From Diorhabda sublineata (taxonomy: Eukaryota > Arthropoda > Insecta > Coleoptera > Chrysomelidae), in the NCBI RefSeq assembly GCF_026230105.1, contig NC_079480.1, positions 13,806,488 to 13,870,487 on the forward strand: DNA of 64,000 bases. Reading direction: 5' to 3'. The position numbers and the translations under genes are program-made. Positions 27,401 to 33,323 of this stretch are shown piece after piece; position 1 is the first letter of the stretch; each line of letters starts with the position of its first letter. The notes below the pieces were generated by a model that was not told where the DNA came from, made no database searches, and worked only from the letters and a program-made list of their open reading frames with translations.

Positions 27401-28836
27401 TTTATATTGATGTTATTCTTAACGACCATTAATATCTATTCTTATAATCCCTATTGACACTAGTGTCGTTATCTCTCGAAGTTGAATTTTCGAAGGGAGA
27501 AATTATCTCATCACTCCCGATAGGAACCATTAGGAACTGTTATTCGTATAGTTAAGTGATACAAAGTGTCCCTTATTTTACCCTTTATTAACGTATTTTT
27601 ATTTTATATTAATGTGACTGCGAGAGACCATAAATGTCCGTTGTCTATTTTTTATTGTATACAAAACGATTTAGTATTTAAGGCAGGTTGTATACTAACC
27701 ACTCTTAATAGGAACCAACCTCATTGTTAAGTGATTCCATGTGTAACTTATTTACGACTAGACACTTGAATTTCCATTAACGTATTGTCTCAAATCACTT
27801 AATTTTTATCCTATATTAAAGTGACTATAAACGACCATAAATGTCTCTTATCTACTAGTTTTATAATTATTTGTAGGTTTTATTTTATACCATAAGATTT
27901 AGTATTTAAGTCGCGTTGTACACTGACCACTCCTAATGGGAGCCAACCTCATAGTTAAGTGATTCCAATGTCCCTTGGACAATTGAAGTTCGGTTAACGT
28001 ATCAAATTACTTACTTTTATTTTATATCGATCTTAAATATCCATTCTCATAATTAATTATAGCTTTTGTAAACGATAAGATTTAGTTAAAATGAAATAAC
28101 TCAATTTATAATTTTGTAAGAACTATTTATTAAACAAAAAATAATTAATTAAACTTGGTTTCAATAATTCGACTAGCGTTCTCGACGAATGTCAAACTAT
28201 TAAGAACGCAGTATCCAATGCTTTGATTTTTTAACCACAACGGCAAACGTCAACGACAACGGCAAACGTCAATGACAAAGGCAAACGTCAACGGCAAACA
28301 GAAAGTCAAGTTTATGAATCGGCCCTGAGGCTTAACTATTTGAAAGACAACGAAATAGTATTGGTTAATTGAATTTGGTGGTGTCAAACTCAAATTAGAT
28401 GGATTAGGTGCAATTTGATTTAGAAGCAAATTTTCAAATATAATTTTACATTGGGTTTGTGTCGTTTTGGGGCCAAATGAACGAACATGTCAATAGAAAG
28501 CATAAATTCATACATAATGGTGTATAAAAGTTGTTTTGATTGAAAATGGAGTGTAGGATATGCAACCAAACAACAAAAGATGAAGTTATTTGTAGTCATA
28601 ACGTCATAAAGATAGTACAATTGATGCTAATTTTTGTAACTTTTCTTTTACGAATTGATAAAAAGATATAAAAAATTTGCTGCTTATAAATAGATCCGTG
28701 GAACCTATTGTCGAAATAAGCGAAAAGATAACAAAACCATACAATTTATGGACAATAAATAAATTATTAAAATCACAATATTATATATATATGGTAATAT
28801 TGAAATCTTTACTTACATTTTCAGTACATTCTGCAT
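124..28836 (-). CDS. Gene 1: receptor-type ectodomain (FAMT-like, MAM-like, EGF-like, FN3), 5' 17 exons, 3' end outside window
   Basis: Seventeen exons on the minus strand join with matching phases into 893 codons from an ATG at 28834-28836. Residues 1-20 form a hydrophobic signal peptide (MQNVLKIFFFILW...). About 105-215 resemble the farnesoic acid O-methyltransferase-like module found in insect extracellular proteins (CYWIQFGAYDRNQSILRKC). About 255-365 look MAM-like and end in YWAIDDVREC. About 400-495 hold cysteine-rich EGF-like modules. About 500-893 hold four FN3-like modules with N-glycosylation sequons. From family knowledge, this order fits insect receptor-type tyrosine phosphatases, some annotated as RPTP-kappa-like or angiopoietin-1-receptor-like. 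The phosphatase or kinase part is not in the window, so the enzyme identity is inference. The exons are seen with high confidence. Introns are heavily loaded with transposons and satellites. Confidence 0.8.
534..720 (-). CDS. Gene 1 exon 16: end of an FN3 module
   Basis: 187 bp, phase 0 start and one base left over. Donor is GTATGG. The protein includes LPAYTQFEINIIAYTKAGPG, the typical last strands of a fibronectin III fold (tyrosine corner, then a glycine-rich turn). It joins exon 15 without a frame break. Confidence 0.88.
721..1614. repeat. Intron stretch with three tandem copies of a ~231-bp unit
   Basis: From about 780 to 1430 the sequence repeats with a spacing near 231 bp. The landmark ccctgtag/tcctata occurs near 859, 1089 and 1320, and the block acaaaggttccaaagaaaca recurs in each copy. 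The 65-residue open frame at 1030-1227 is only a copy of this unit. No gene was recognised. Confidence 0.75.
1615..5850. repeat. 4.2-kb intronic minisatellite, ~22-bp unit with higher-order repeats
   Basis: The unit is close to aacatggtttttagttaaag, repeated nearly two hundred times with few variants (ttacatga, ttacagaa, ttgaagaa, gattagaa). Large blocks recur almost word for word: the block at about 2041-2290 returns about 340 bp later and again near 3546, and the variant catgaataggttttt occurs near 1722, 2785, 3951, 4863 and 4925. The array thus has a higher-order structure that points to recent block duplication. It sits wholly inside the intron between exons 15 and 16 of gene 1 and holds no credible open frame. 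Confidence 0.95.
5883..6001 (-). CDS. Gene 1 exon 15: start of an FN3 module
   Basis: 119 bp between acceptor TTTAG and donor GTGAGT. It encodes PTAIRNLHFNILSPKEVQLI followed by a W-L-E-P-E-P segment, the usual first strands of a fibronectin III module (P...L.....V.L.W..P). Phases fit exons 14 and 16. Confidence 0.9.
6058..6238 (-). CDS. Gene 1 exon 14: FN3 module
   Basis: 181 bp, phase 0 start, donor GTAGGT. The protein ends LKPFTEYVFYMVYNGIQQIG and then KTDEG, the standard FN3 tyrosine-corner and G-strand pattern. The reading frame runs open through the upstream AG, but the acceptor at 6239-6240 fits exon 13. A hAT element is inserted only about 50 bp upstream of this exon. Confidence 0.9.
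6289..8179 (-). mobile_element. Degenerate hAT transposon with 8-bp target duplication
   Basis: The ends are inverted (cagtggtcgcca at 6289-6300, tggcgaccactg ending at 8179) and are flanked by 8-bp near-identical duplications, gactagct (6281-6288) and gactggct (8180-8187). Broken minus-strand pieces of a hAT transposase fill it. There is a zinc-finger-like N-terminus near 7941 (CLLCNVNV..FHFKTVH), a core with FSLQLDESTDIVDTAQLAVV near 7530, the pieces GVLATDEAPAMVDVEKG near 7340, and a C-terminal dimerisation-like piece near 6500-6600. The nearest relatives I know are the ZBED5/GTF2IRD2/SCAND3-type hAT proteins. Several frameshifts and the short length show that it is dead. Confidence 0.88.
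7229..7941 (-). pseudogene. hAT transposase remnant (ZBED/GTF2IRD2-like)
   Basis: Three overlapping open frames in different phases (7759-7941, 7428-7634, 7229-7450) read in order as N-terminal zinc-finger-like, catalytic-core and following segments of one hAT transposase. The second contains LDESTDI, the region of the first catalytic aspartate. Frame changes between pieces make it a pseudogene. It lies inside the hAT element. Confidence 0.8.
8223..8284 (-). CDS. Gene 1 exon 13: short FN3-start exon
   Basis: 62 bp, too short to stand out by itself. It is supported by acceptor TTTTAG, donor GTAAGT (8217-8222) and perfect phase joining: one base left over from exon 12 plus two bases here, ending in phase 0. 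It encodes LTEDDIHILPRNTSAEVKLS, the A-B strands of an FN3 module completed by exon 14. Confidence 0.8.
8285..9324. other. Intron 12 of gene 1, no recognised feature
   Basis: About 1 kb of AT-rich intron. Near 8370-8410 a short stretch (gaagatgataactcg...gaaacacgcgttt) resembles the dispersed repeat at 39.2-39.4 and 58.4 kb. I see no gene or complete element here. Confidence 0.4.
9325..9502 (-). CDS. Gene 1 exon 12: FN3-like segment
   Basis: 178 bp, phase 0 start, donor GTAAGT. It encodes LIWISIGKFKLGTPASVIVD and on to MFTTSCK. The segment completes the FN3-like module started in exon 11. The residue usually counted as a start in this open frame is an internal leucine codon; the true exon boundary is the AG at 9503-9504. 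Confidence 0.85.
9600..11060. repeat. Diverged tandem repeats in intron 11
   Basis: Blocks such as gcaaagactctggtaga/catcta, gaaacttgctacaaagtca and ctccagaggatc(t/g)ccagt recur near 9810-9930, 10110-10170, 10330-10450, 10560-10660 and 10860-10960. These are diverged partial copies of a unit of a few hundred bases. The 92-residue open frame at 10043-10321 lies inside one copy and has no protein features I recognise. Confidence 0.7.
11368..11504 (-). CDS. Gene 1 exon 11: start of the first FN3-like module
   Basis: 137 bp with donor GTAAGT. Two bases complete a GTG codon with exon 10. It encodes DYPFFINPPEVISIGDNSFI and on to YEYAENKTE, with the sequon NKT. It links the EGF-like region to the FN3-like region. 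Confidence 0.85.
11520..12300. other. Intron 10 of gene 1, no recognised feature
   Basis: AT-rich intron. I see no repeat array, transposase motif or credible open frame in it. Confidence 0.4.
12317..12448 (-). CDS. Gene 1 exon 10: EGF-like module
   Basis: 132 bp with donor GTGAGT. It encodes six cysteines in an EGF-like spacing: CDDGYYDHACAKRGHC, then GVCSLGEC, then GKNC. Such modules are extracellular and disulphide-bonded. Phase 1 boundaries on both sides are typical of shuffled extracellular modules. Confidence 0.88.
12840..13260 (+). repeat. Possible LINE-derived fragment in intron 9
   Basis: Purine-rich plus-strand sequence with broken frames. One part (near 13070-13160) reads like the end of a non-LTR retrotransposon polyprotein: a basic R-P-R-N-I-W-R stretch followed by HIEEDDTRIVEI. 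The match is by eye and weak; it may be an unrelated repeat. Confidence 0.3.
13459..13614 (-). CDS. Gene 1 exon 9: cysteine-rich EGF-like module
   Basis: 156 bp with donor GTAAGT. It encodes NCESNSFGRDCIPC, then ESCGQFKYCQ, then KCFCSAGYKTTSCDK. The eight-to-nine-cysteine pattern with CFC-S-A-G-Y is EGF/laminin-EGF-like. It is phase-compatible with exons 8 and 10. Confidence 0.9.
13878..13979 (-). CDS. Gene 1 exon 8: linker exon
   Basis: 102 bp with acceptor GTTGCAG and donor GTGAGT. It encodes YRYIQGDSDNLSCQRIEDSG and on to KKKELSTD, a charged linker between the MAM-like and EGF-like parts. It is short but fixed by the phases on both sides (2+99+1). Confidence 0.8.
14110..14930 (-). pseudogene. 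Mariner-like transposase remnant
   Basis: The minus strand shows pieces of a mariner transposase in order. A conserved catalytic-loop segment FYQDNAPARTS (near 14310) comes after stop-interrupted pieces near 14400-14560 that resemble the K-V-M-A-S-V-L-W-D motif region. Further N-terminal traces reach about 14880. Stops and frameshifts are frequent, so it is inactive. It lies in the intron between exons 7 and 8. Exact ends are not visible. Plus-strand open frames at 14582-14972 are its antisense shadows. Confidence 0.7.
14932..15061 (-). CDS. Gene 1 exon 7: end of MAM-like module
   Basis: 130 bp, phase 0 start, donor GTAAGC. It encodes GKWQEIKLYKNNMSCDEYDM and ends NYWAIDDVRECSET. The W-A-I-D-D-V-R-E-C signature is the usual last strand of MAM-type modules. 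Confidence 0.88.
15170..15660. repeat. Low-complexity intron: purine-rich stretch and T-rich (ttttttgttttt) tract
   Basis: At 15285-15315 there is a gagaga run, and at 15515-15645 a long tract of T runs broken by single G or A. A piece at about 15370-15410 (tataggagctgctccgtagc) resembles 26565-26590, suggesting a short dispersed repeat. Confidence 0.7.
15838..16016 (-). CDS. Gene 1 exon 6: MAM-like module
   Basis: 179 bp with donor GTAAGT. It encodes YFLESRSARSIDLIGPRLKP, then KKICVSMFIKTSINTNLTIR. The pattern (bulky L-I-G-P, then a cysteine followed by hydrophobic alternation) fits the core of a MAM-type beta sandwich. Confidence 0.85.
16130..17340. repeat. Tandem array, ~80-bp unit, in intron 5 of gene 1
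   Basis: The phrase tcatataatcttctttg(g/t)atgatcttctcaat recurs about every 80 bp (near 16192, 16274, 16355, 16432, 16515, 16593, 16675, 16753, 16874, 16955, 17044, 17134, 17209, 17289). Alternate copies are more alike (gctaactgatgga against aactcatgtgatcga), so the basic period looks doubled to about 160 bp. There is no coding potential. Confidence 0.9.
17341..17884. other. Intron 5 of gene 1, remainder
   Basis: AT-rich intron between the 80-bp array and exon 5. I see nothing distinct in it. Confidence 0.4.
17885..18056 (-). CDS. Gene 1 exon 5
   Basis: 172 bp, phase 0 start, donor GTGAGT. It encodes GDLFKNTWNHFVIQKFEKLL and on to SDGNSSWKIHT. This bridges the end of the FAMT-like module and the start of the MAM-like module. 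A sequon NSS is present. Confidence 0.85.
18114..18409 (-). CDS. Gene 1 exon 4: farnesoic acid O-methyltransferase-like module
   Basis: 296 bp. The open frame runs on to 18057, but donor GTATGG at 18108-18113 joins exon 5 in phase 0; an alternative donor near 18088 cannot be excluded. It encodes DKGVHIYICDGSG, then CYWIQFGAYDRNQSILRKC. I read this as the extracellular FAMT-like fold seen in insect receptors, not an enzyme. Confidence 0.82.
18720..18960 (+). pseudogene. Mariner transposase N-terminal fragment
   Basis: A 66-residue frame at 18755-18955 contains RAARGELGVSLRKLGRKF, which matches the second helix-turn-helix region typical of mariner transposases (R..ARELGVS...). The rest of the transposase is missing. 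It is an isolated fragment inside intron 3 of gene 1. Confidence 0.5.
19032..19122. repeat. Short tandem repeat (gtatagc)n and variants
   Basis: About a dozen copies of a 7-10-bp motif (gcatagt, gtatagc, atatagc) run in tandem in intron 3 of gene 1. Confidence 0.9.
19506..19664 (-). CDS. Gene 1 exon 3
   Basis: 159 bp with donor GTAAGT. It encodes SLIYPALSVKSFDCMFDNQN, then KCHNEWFKRENWYIQYSHRI. It was not listed as an open frame of useful length but fits phases 1/1 with exons 2 and 4. The C-x(7)-C pair and aromatic residues suggest a small disulphide-bonded N-terminal segment. Confidence 0.82.
19940..20310 (-). pseudogene. Tc1-like transposase fragment nested in the hAT element
   Basis: The minus strand reads LLYSDEPKFEVSGTNRRVFA near 20290-20230, then a G-G-S-L-N-V-W-G segment and PSQSPELNPVELL near 20020-19975. 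These are the catalytic D and the D/E-region motifs of Tc1 transposases. A stop replaces the usual tryptophan before PSQSPELNP, and one or more further stops occur. A 22-bp tag (tacagtgaaccaagcaaatc...) follows at about 20310 and recurs at about 20730. Confidence 0.7.
20333..22312. repeat. Left inverted arm of the hAT foldback element
   Basis: Reverse-complementary to about 24112-25823 over almost its full length. Example landmarks are caacccccacaatcaatttg (20506) against its complement near 25635, and the stretch at 22250-22300 against 24125-24170. A left-arm-only segment at about 20570-20870 shows a later insertion. The arm is AT-rich and non-coding. Confidence 0.85.
22640..23420 (+). pseudogene. 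Decayed hAT transposase (ZMYM1-type) between the inverted arms
   Basis: In-order pieces of a hAT transposase of the zinc-finger-MYM-1-like group are readable. They are YDFLCGQGYMAQLLG near 22880 (normally C-G-Q-G-Y-D-G-A-A), HSLNLSSTKCCDNPEVRNAI near 22968, and RNIRRLYEKAVQLADELG near 23180. Frames change and stops intervene. A degenerate transposase in the loop suggests that the long-armed element descends from an autonomous one. Confidence 0.65.
23425..24111. other. Loop of the hAT foldback element, unassigned part
   Basis: Contains the two overlapping open frames at 23487-23754 with no recognisable domain. The region 23540-23720 may be another nested transposon fragment, but I could not assign it. 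Confidence 0.3.
24112..25823. repeat. Right inverted arm of the hAT foldback element
   Basis: The inverted partner of 20333-22312. It lacks the 20570-20870 insertion and carries a C-run at about 25570. Divergence between arms is visible but modest, so the duplication is old yet still recognisable. Confidence 0.85.
26111..26250 (-). CDS. Gene 1 exon 2: signal peptide core and N-terminus
   Basis: 140 bp with acceptor GTTTTAG and donor GTGAGA. It encodes FFFILWLVYYVQSEDKSIFM and on to FTEKNTEFINR. The hydrophobic stretch completes a signal peptide begun in exon 1, with likely cleavage after VQS. It has no in-frame start of its own, which is why exon 1 is needed. Confidence 0.85.
26475..26840. 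other. Intron 1 of gene 1, unassigned
   Basis: The 60-residue plus-strand frame at 26475-26657 has no recognisable domain. Part of it (about 26565-26590) resembles 15370-15410, so it probably belongs to a dispersed repeat. Confidence 0.35.
26857..28325. mobile_element. Terminal-inverted-repeat element with internal tandem repeats
   Basis: Ends are perfect inverted repeats of 20 bp (ggccgattcataaacttgac at 26857 and its complement ending at 28325). Just inside, both ends carry ggcaaacgtca-type subrepeats in opposite orientation. No transposase frame is seen, so it is non-autonomous. I could not find a clear target duplication, so the superfamily is open. Confidence 0.75.
27130..28100. repeat. 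Internal tandem repeats of the 26.9-28.3 kb element
   Basis: Diverged units share ttaagtgat(a/t)c...cccttattttaccct, taacgtat, ttatattaatgtgactg and ccactcctaatgggaaccaacctcat. Copies start near 27150, 27545 and 27720-27960, giving a unit of roughly 190-400 bp with sub-units. They are non-coding. Confidence 0.75.
28817..28836 (-). CDS. Gene 1 exon 1: start codon exon
   Basis: A 20-bp coding stretch: ATG, five codons (M-Q-N-V-L-K) and two extra bases before donor GTAAGT (28811-28816). The two extra bases plus the first base of exon 2 make ATA, giving MQNVLKIFFFILWLVYYVQS, a textbook signal peptide. This fit, found by asking for a phase-2 donor behind an ATG, is the reason for choosing this start. 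The 5' untranslated part extends to the right for an unknown distance. Confidence 0.8.
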
Positions 28837-30229
28837 TTTTATATAAATAATACTAAGTCAACATTTTATCAGTTTTTGTTTTCCGGGGCGAGTAAAATGC
28901 GAATCAAATATCCGGTGATGAGAGATACAATTCGAAATAACCACAAGATCACGTATTTAATATAGATAAAATATGTAATTTTTAGACGAATATCAACCAA
29001 TTTAACACGATTAAATTATATCATAATCAAGATTAATTATTCAAAATATAAATATACAGGGAAAATAAAAAGTAGTTTTGCATATCTCCTTAGCTTTGCT
29101 TGGCTTTCTGTTCGCCGTTGACGTTTACCGTTATCGTTGACATTTGTCGCTGTCGTTGACGTTTGCCGTTGTCGTTGACATTTGCCGTTACAAAACAAAA
29201 AACATTGAAATGCAAAGACCGTCTGCCTTCGGTAACTTTTAACATAAACAAATTTCATCTTTTTCCATGTTCTGTTCGTAGTAACTTCAACCAATTTAAT
29301 TAATAATGTTTTTCCTACTTTCTTAGGTAAAAATGTAAAACAATAGATATTTACCAAAACGAGCGCCAGAGATAACTTTTTAGTTATAAATATGAACTGT
29401 TACAGTTAAATCTGTTGAAAGCAAGGTTACTAGAATAATTGAAAGTTTATGACAATAACAAGATGCGCAGTAGACACGTCACCGGTTCTTTACAGCTGTG
29501 AATTCGTTAGTTAGAAATATATTTGTATAGCCAGATCAGCAGGAGATAACACACATCCTCATAACTCGAACATAATGTTAGTGAGGTTCTATTTGACATA
29601 AAAATATAAACAAAACAAAAATGTAAACATAATGACGTAGCTGGTGTTCTAGCAGCTGATCGTTTGTTTACAAAAACATGCGCATATCACAAACCTTCTA
29701 TTATTCTAGTAACCTTTGAAAGTACTACAATTGTATTTGTGCGCATGTGCATCAAAATGCGGAGAGCGCAAGATCTCTTGTATGTGTGGAAGAGCTCATG
29801 CGCATGACGCGAGCCTTGACAGTTCCCAGTTCTATTATACGGATGTTGCTTTTATTGTTCTTATTAACCGATAATGAACCTTTTTTATCATAAGTGATTT
29901 GTTTGATTAACCACGTACCTTAACGAAAACACTGTTTTATCTTTATAATTATTTCAAGTGTTTATAAAGATTCAAACTCAAATCGACTAAGAATTTTGGG
30001 TGGTAATGTATGCTAATTATTTCCAGGGTGAGTTAGGATGAAAGTTCTCTGAGCTAAGTTATGGAGGTTCTAATGTTACAATAAAACTCCGATAAACTTT
30101 CATTATTTTATTACAAAACAATCTAACAATTATTACAAAATCTAAGCTATCAACGACATACAGATAGAGCATATGCAATATCATTTCAATATTTTTATTA
30201 AATCGGTTGTTTCAGCATATTTTTTAGAA
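28837..30229. other. Region upstream of gene 1 and left of the gene 2 repeat array
   Basis: Probably holds the promoter and 5' untranslated region of gene 1; I cannot place a TSS. At 29105-29195 it carries tandem 18-bp repeats. Around 29650-29820 there are GC-richer stretches with several gcgcat motifs. No gene was recognised here. Confidence 0.4.
29105..29195. repeat. 18-bp tandem repeats (cgttgtcgttgacgtttgc type)
   Basis: Four to five copies of an 18-bp motif, the reverse complement of the subrepeats at 28240-28300 inside the inverted-repeat element. They make the open frame at 29037-29357 look longer than chance. It is probably a broken end of a second copy of that element. Confidence 0.8.
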
Positions 30230-31960
30230 CCAAAAAGTCCAGTTAGTATCTTGTATGATGAGTAGTTTCATCTCTATAAAAAAACCGGTGGTGTTTCTTC
30301 TTAAATTTTTGTATAAAAACTGAAAAGTGCATCTTTGTTCTTTGTCATAAGTTTTTAAACAGTTTTTCTATCTCAAACTCATGGTAAAATACTAAAACAT
30401 GTTTTTCTTGAGTAGTTTCATCTTCATAAAGAAACCCGACAGTGTTTTCTCTTAAATTTTGTATAGAGACTGAAATGTTCATCGTTATCGACAGTTTTTC
30501 ACATTTTTCACTTTTTTGAACTAATTTTTTTATCTCAAATTCAAGTTACCGACGATAATACATCCTTTACCTTAAGGAGTTTCATCTCTGTAAAGGAATC
30601 CGACAGTGTTTCCTCTTAAATATTGTATAATGCCTGAAAATTTTCTGTTTGTCATTAGTTCTTCTGATTTCCAGCTTTTTGAACTGTTTTTCCATCTCAA
30701 ACAGATGGTAACGTTACTAAAACATGTTTTCCTTGTGTATTTTCATCTTCATAAATAAACTCGGCGATGTTTTCTCTTAAATTTTTTATAGAGACTGAAA
30801 TGTTCATCTTTATCGTCAGTTTCTCAGATTTTCCGCTCGTTTTGATTGGTTTTGAGTTCAAGGTAACGACGCTAGGTCATCATTTTCCTTGAGTAGTTTC
30901 ATCTGTAAAGAAACCCAGCGGTGTTTCTATTAAAATACGGTATTAGAGTTGAAATGTTCATTATTTACCTCACTCTTTCCAGTTTTCTGTTTTATCGAAT
31001 TGTTTTTCCATCCCAAATCCATTGTAATGTCACTAGAACATCCTTGTCCTTTAGTAGTTTCATTCACATAAACAAACTCGCCTGTGTTTCTAAATTTAAT
31101 AATATTAAAACTGAAAAATGCATTTTCATCGTTATTTTTTAAAGTTTTCGAACTGTTTTTCCACTCCAAATCCACTGTAACATTCTTTTGAGATTCTTTT
31201 CCATGTGTAGTTTCAACTCCCTGACGAAACTCGGCGGTGTTTCCTCTCATCTTTTATATCAAACCTAAAATGTTATTTTTAACCTCACTTTTTACAGTTT
31301 CTGCTTTTTCTAACTGTTTTTCCATCCCAAATCCACTGTAATGTCGCCATAACATCCTTGTCCTTTAGTAGTTTCATCGCCATAAAGAAACTTGACTGTG
31401 TTTCTTTCTAAATATGTATAGAAGCGGAAATGTGCATTTTCTCGATATTTTTTTATATTTTCCAGTTTTTTTTCATATCAAATCCATTGTAATATAATTA
31501 TGAGATTATTTTACTTGTGTAGTTTCTTCTCCATAAAGAAACTTGGCGGTGTTTCCTTCTAAATTTAGTATAGAAGCAGAAATGTGCATTTTCATTGTTT
31601 TTTTAATAATTTTCACTTTTTGCAACAGTTTTCCATCTCAAATCGATTATAACATAACTATAACATTATTTTTTTGAATTAGTTTCATCTTCGTAAAGAA
31701 ACTTAAATTTAATATAGAAACTAATATAATCAAACCAAATTTTTTAACCGATTTAAATATACATCTTCACCGTTTCATTTTTATTATAAGTTTTTCCCAT
31801 TCGCTTTTCCATTCGAATTCCATAATACCGACCTAATCATCGAGTTTCATCTTCGGTAGTTACATTTCTTCAAAGAAACCCGCGGTGTTTACCCCCCTCA
31901 CCCCAAAAAAAAATTTCGTATCAAAACCGAAATGATTAAACCCGAATTTCTCCACCGGTT
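30230..31960 (-). repeat. Tandem array of decayed copies of the gene 2 C-terminal coding segment
   Basis: About eleven units of 151-174 bp, spaced by the landmark gtagtttcatc(t)tc near 30262, 30413, 30577, 30740, 30893, 31052, 31205, 31366, 31518, 31679 and 31853. The twelfth copy, near 32064, is the coding one. The landmark catccttgtcctt(t/g)agtag is shared between the coding copy and units near 31037 and 31349. One decayed unit still reads ETTKGQGCSSDITMDLGWKN on the minus strand, against ETTQGQGCHSDGTMDSGWQS in the gene. The array follows directly after the stop codon, so it is probably 3' untranslated or downstream DNA. Confidence 0.9.
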
Positions 31961-33323
31961 TTAATGCACATCCTCATCTTCTTTCTTTCTATTATCCGCT
32001 TTATCCGATCCGCTTTGCCATCCCGAATCCATCGTACCGTCGCTGTGACATCCTTGTCCTTGAGTAGTTTCATCTTCGGTTGTAGCTTCCCCGTAAAGTA
32101 ACCCCCCGGTATTTCCTCCCAAATTTTGTATCAAAGCCGATATATTCGATCCCAAATTCCTCCTCGATTGTTGATTGAGATTCAAAGTTTTCGGGGGGAC
32201 GTTCTTATTTCCGGAATTATATGAAAAATTCATTTTATTTTGATTGTAGTAATTTTGATCGTACGACAATCCCGATATCGTATTCGTCAAATTACTCGTA
32301 TTCTGATGGTGGTAATTTTCTTGTTCGGGGATTATTTCGTATTGGGCGTCCGGCGCTAGATAATGATCGGGGAATCCTCGGTGCTTGGGGGTTTGTTCGC
32401 ACGATTTCTCTTGGAAATAACTGCAACATTCGTCCGGCGAAATCGTATCGTCGGTAGTTTCCGTTAAGGGTGTTTGAACGCTGCTACATAAACTATTTTG
32501 GGATATATCTTTAGGTAATAATTGTAGACAAGAATCGGCGTTGAATTCCATATCGTTGGTATCTGGTAAAGGAAAAGGCATCCTACTTCTAACTGACATT
32601 TGTCTATTACCCATTCTATGTGCTAAATAATCTTCGTCTTCGGTTACGGTCGAAGAAGAGATATTTTCTTGAAACGTTTGTAATAATTGATTGGTATTGA
32701 CGTCTTTGGGATCGGTTTTTTGTAACGAAATCAAACGAGGTTTTTGGGCTTCCATAGCTTCGTCGTAAAGCGAGGAATCTTGACCGTCGTTTCTAACGGA
32801 TATGTTACAACAACTGCTCACGTCGGCGAAATATACTTCGGATTCGCTGGGTTCAGGTTTCCGCGGACTGTTTTCTTGTTTTTGGAAAGCGGCGTTTTCC
32901 ACTCCTTGTAACCTCGGTAGAAATCTACAATTAGGATTTTCGTTTGGTTTGGATTCGGACATATTGGATTCCTGATAACCGTGTTCGTTTTCCTTTGTCT
33001 CTTCTTGATTATTTTGATTGAAGACGGTTTGGACGTTGGTTCGTGTAGTTGGTTGTACGTTCGACTTCACCGAGGCCATGTCAGTTCGTTTCTTCATTTT
33101 TCTAACAGGTAATGTATGGGATATCCTGTCTATACAACTAGAAGTATCTGTACTTTCGTTATTGTCATTAACTCGATGAATTTCTGGTTCCGTTGTATTC
33201 TCGTAATTATCTTTGTTATTAAAATGCGGTCTCATACGTCGAGAGCCTCTATGCAATTGACTATTCTCGTTCATTTGGCAATGGGACTCGTGGCCGTGAG
33301 AATGATGGTGAATGTGATGATAC
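31961..33323 (-). CDS. Gene 2 exon 9: long last coding exon, disordered tail
   Basis: 1363 bp ending in TAA at 31961-31963. It starts after acceptor TTTCAG at 33324-33325 with RYHHIHHHSHGHESHC. It is rich in N, Q, S, T and E, with no folded domain seen. The last ~55 residues (from about NISALIQNLGGNTGGLL to the stop) are the unit that is tandemly repeated downstream. Base composition is richer in GC than the surroundings, as expected for coding DNA. Confidence 0.92.

Noticed and set aside
29037..29357. 106-codon minus-strand open frame
   Set aside because: Its length depends on the 18-bp tandem repeats; the rest has no recognisable protein features.
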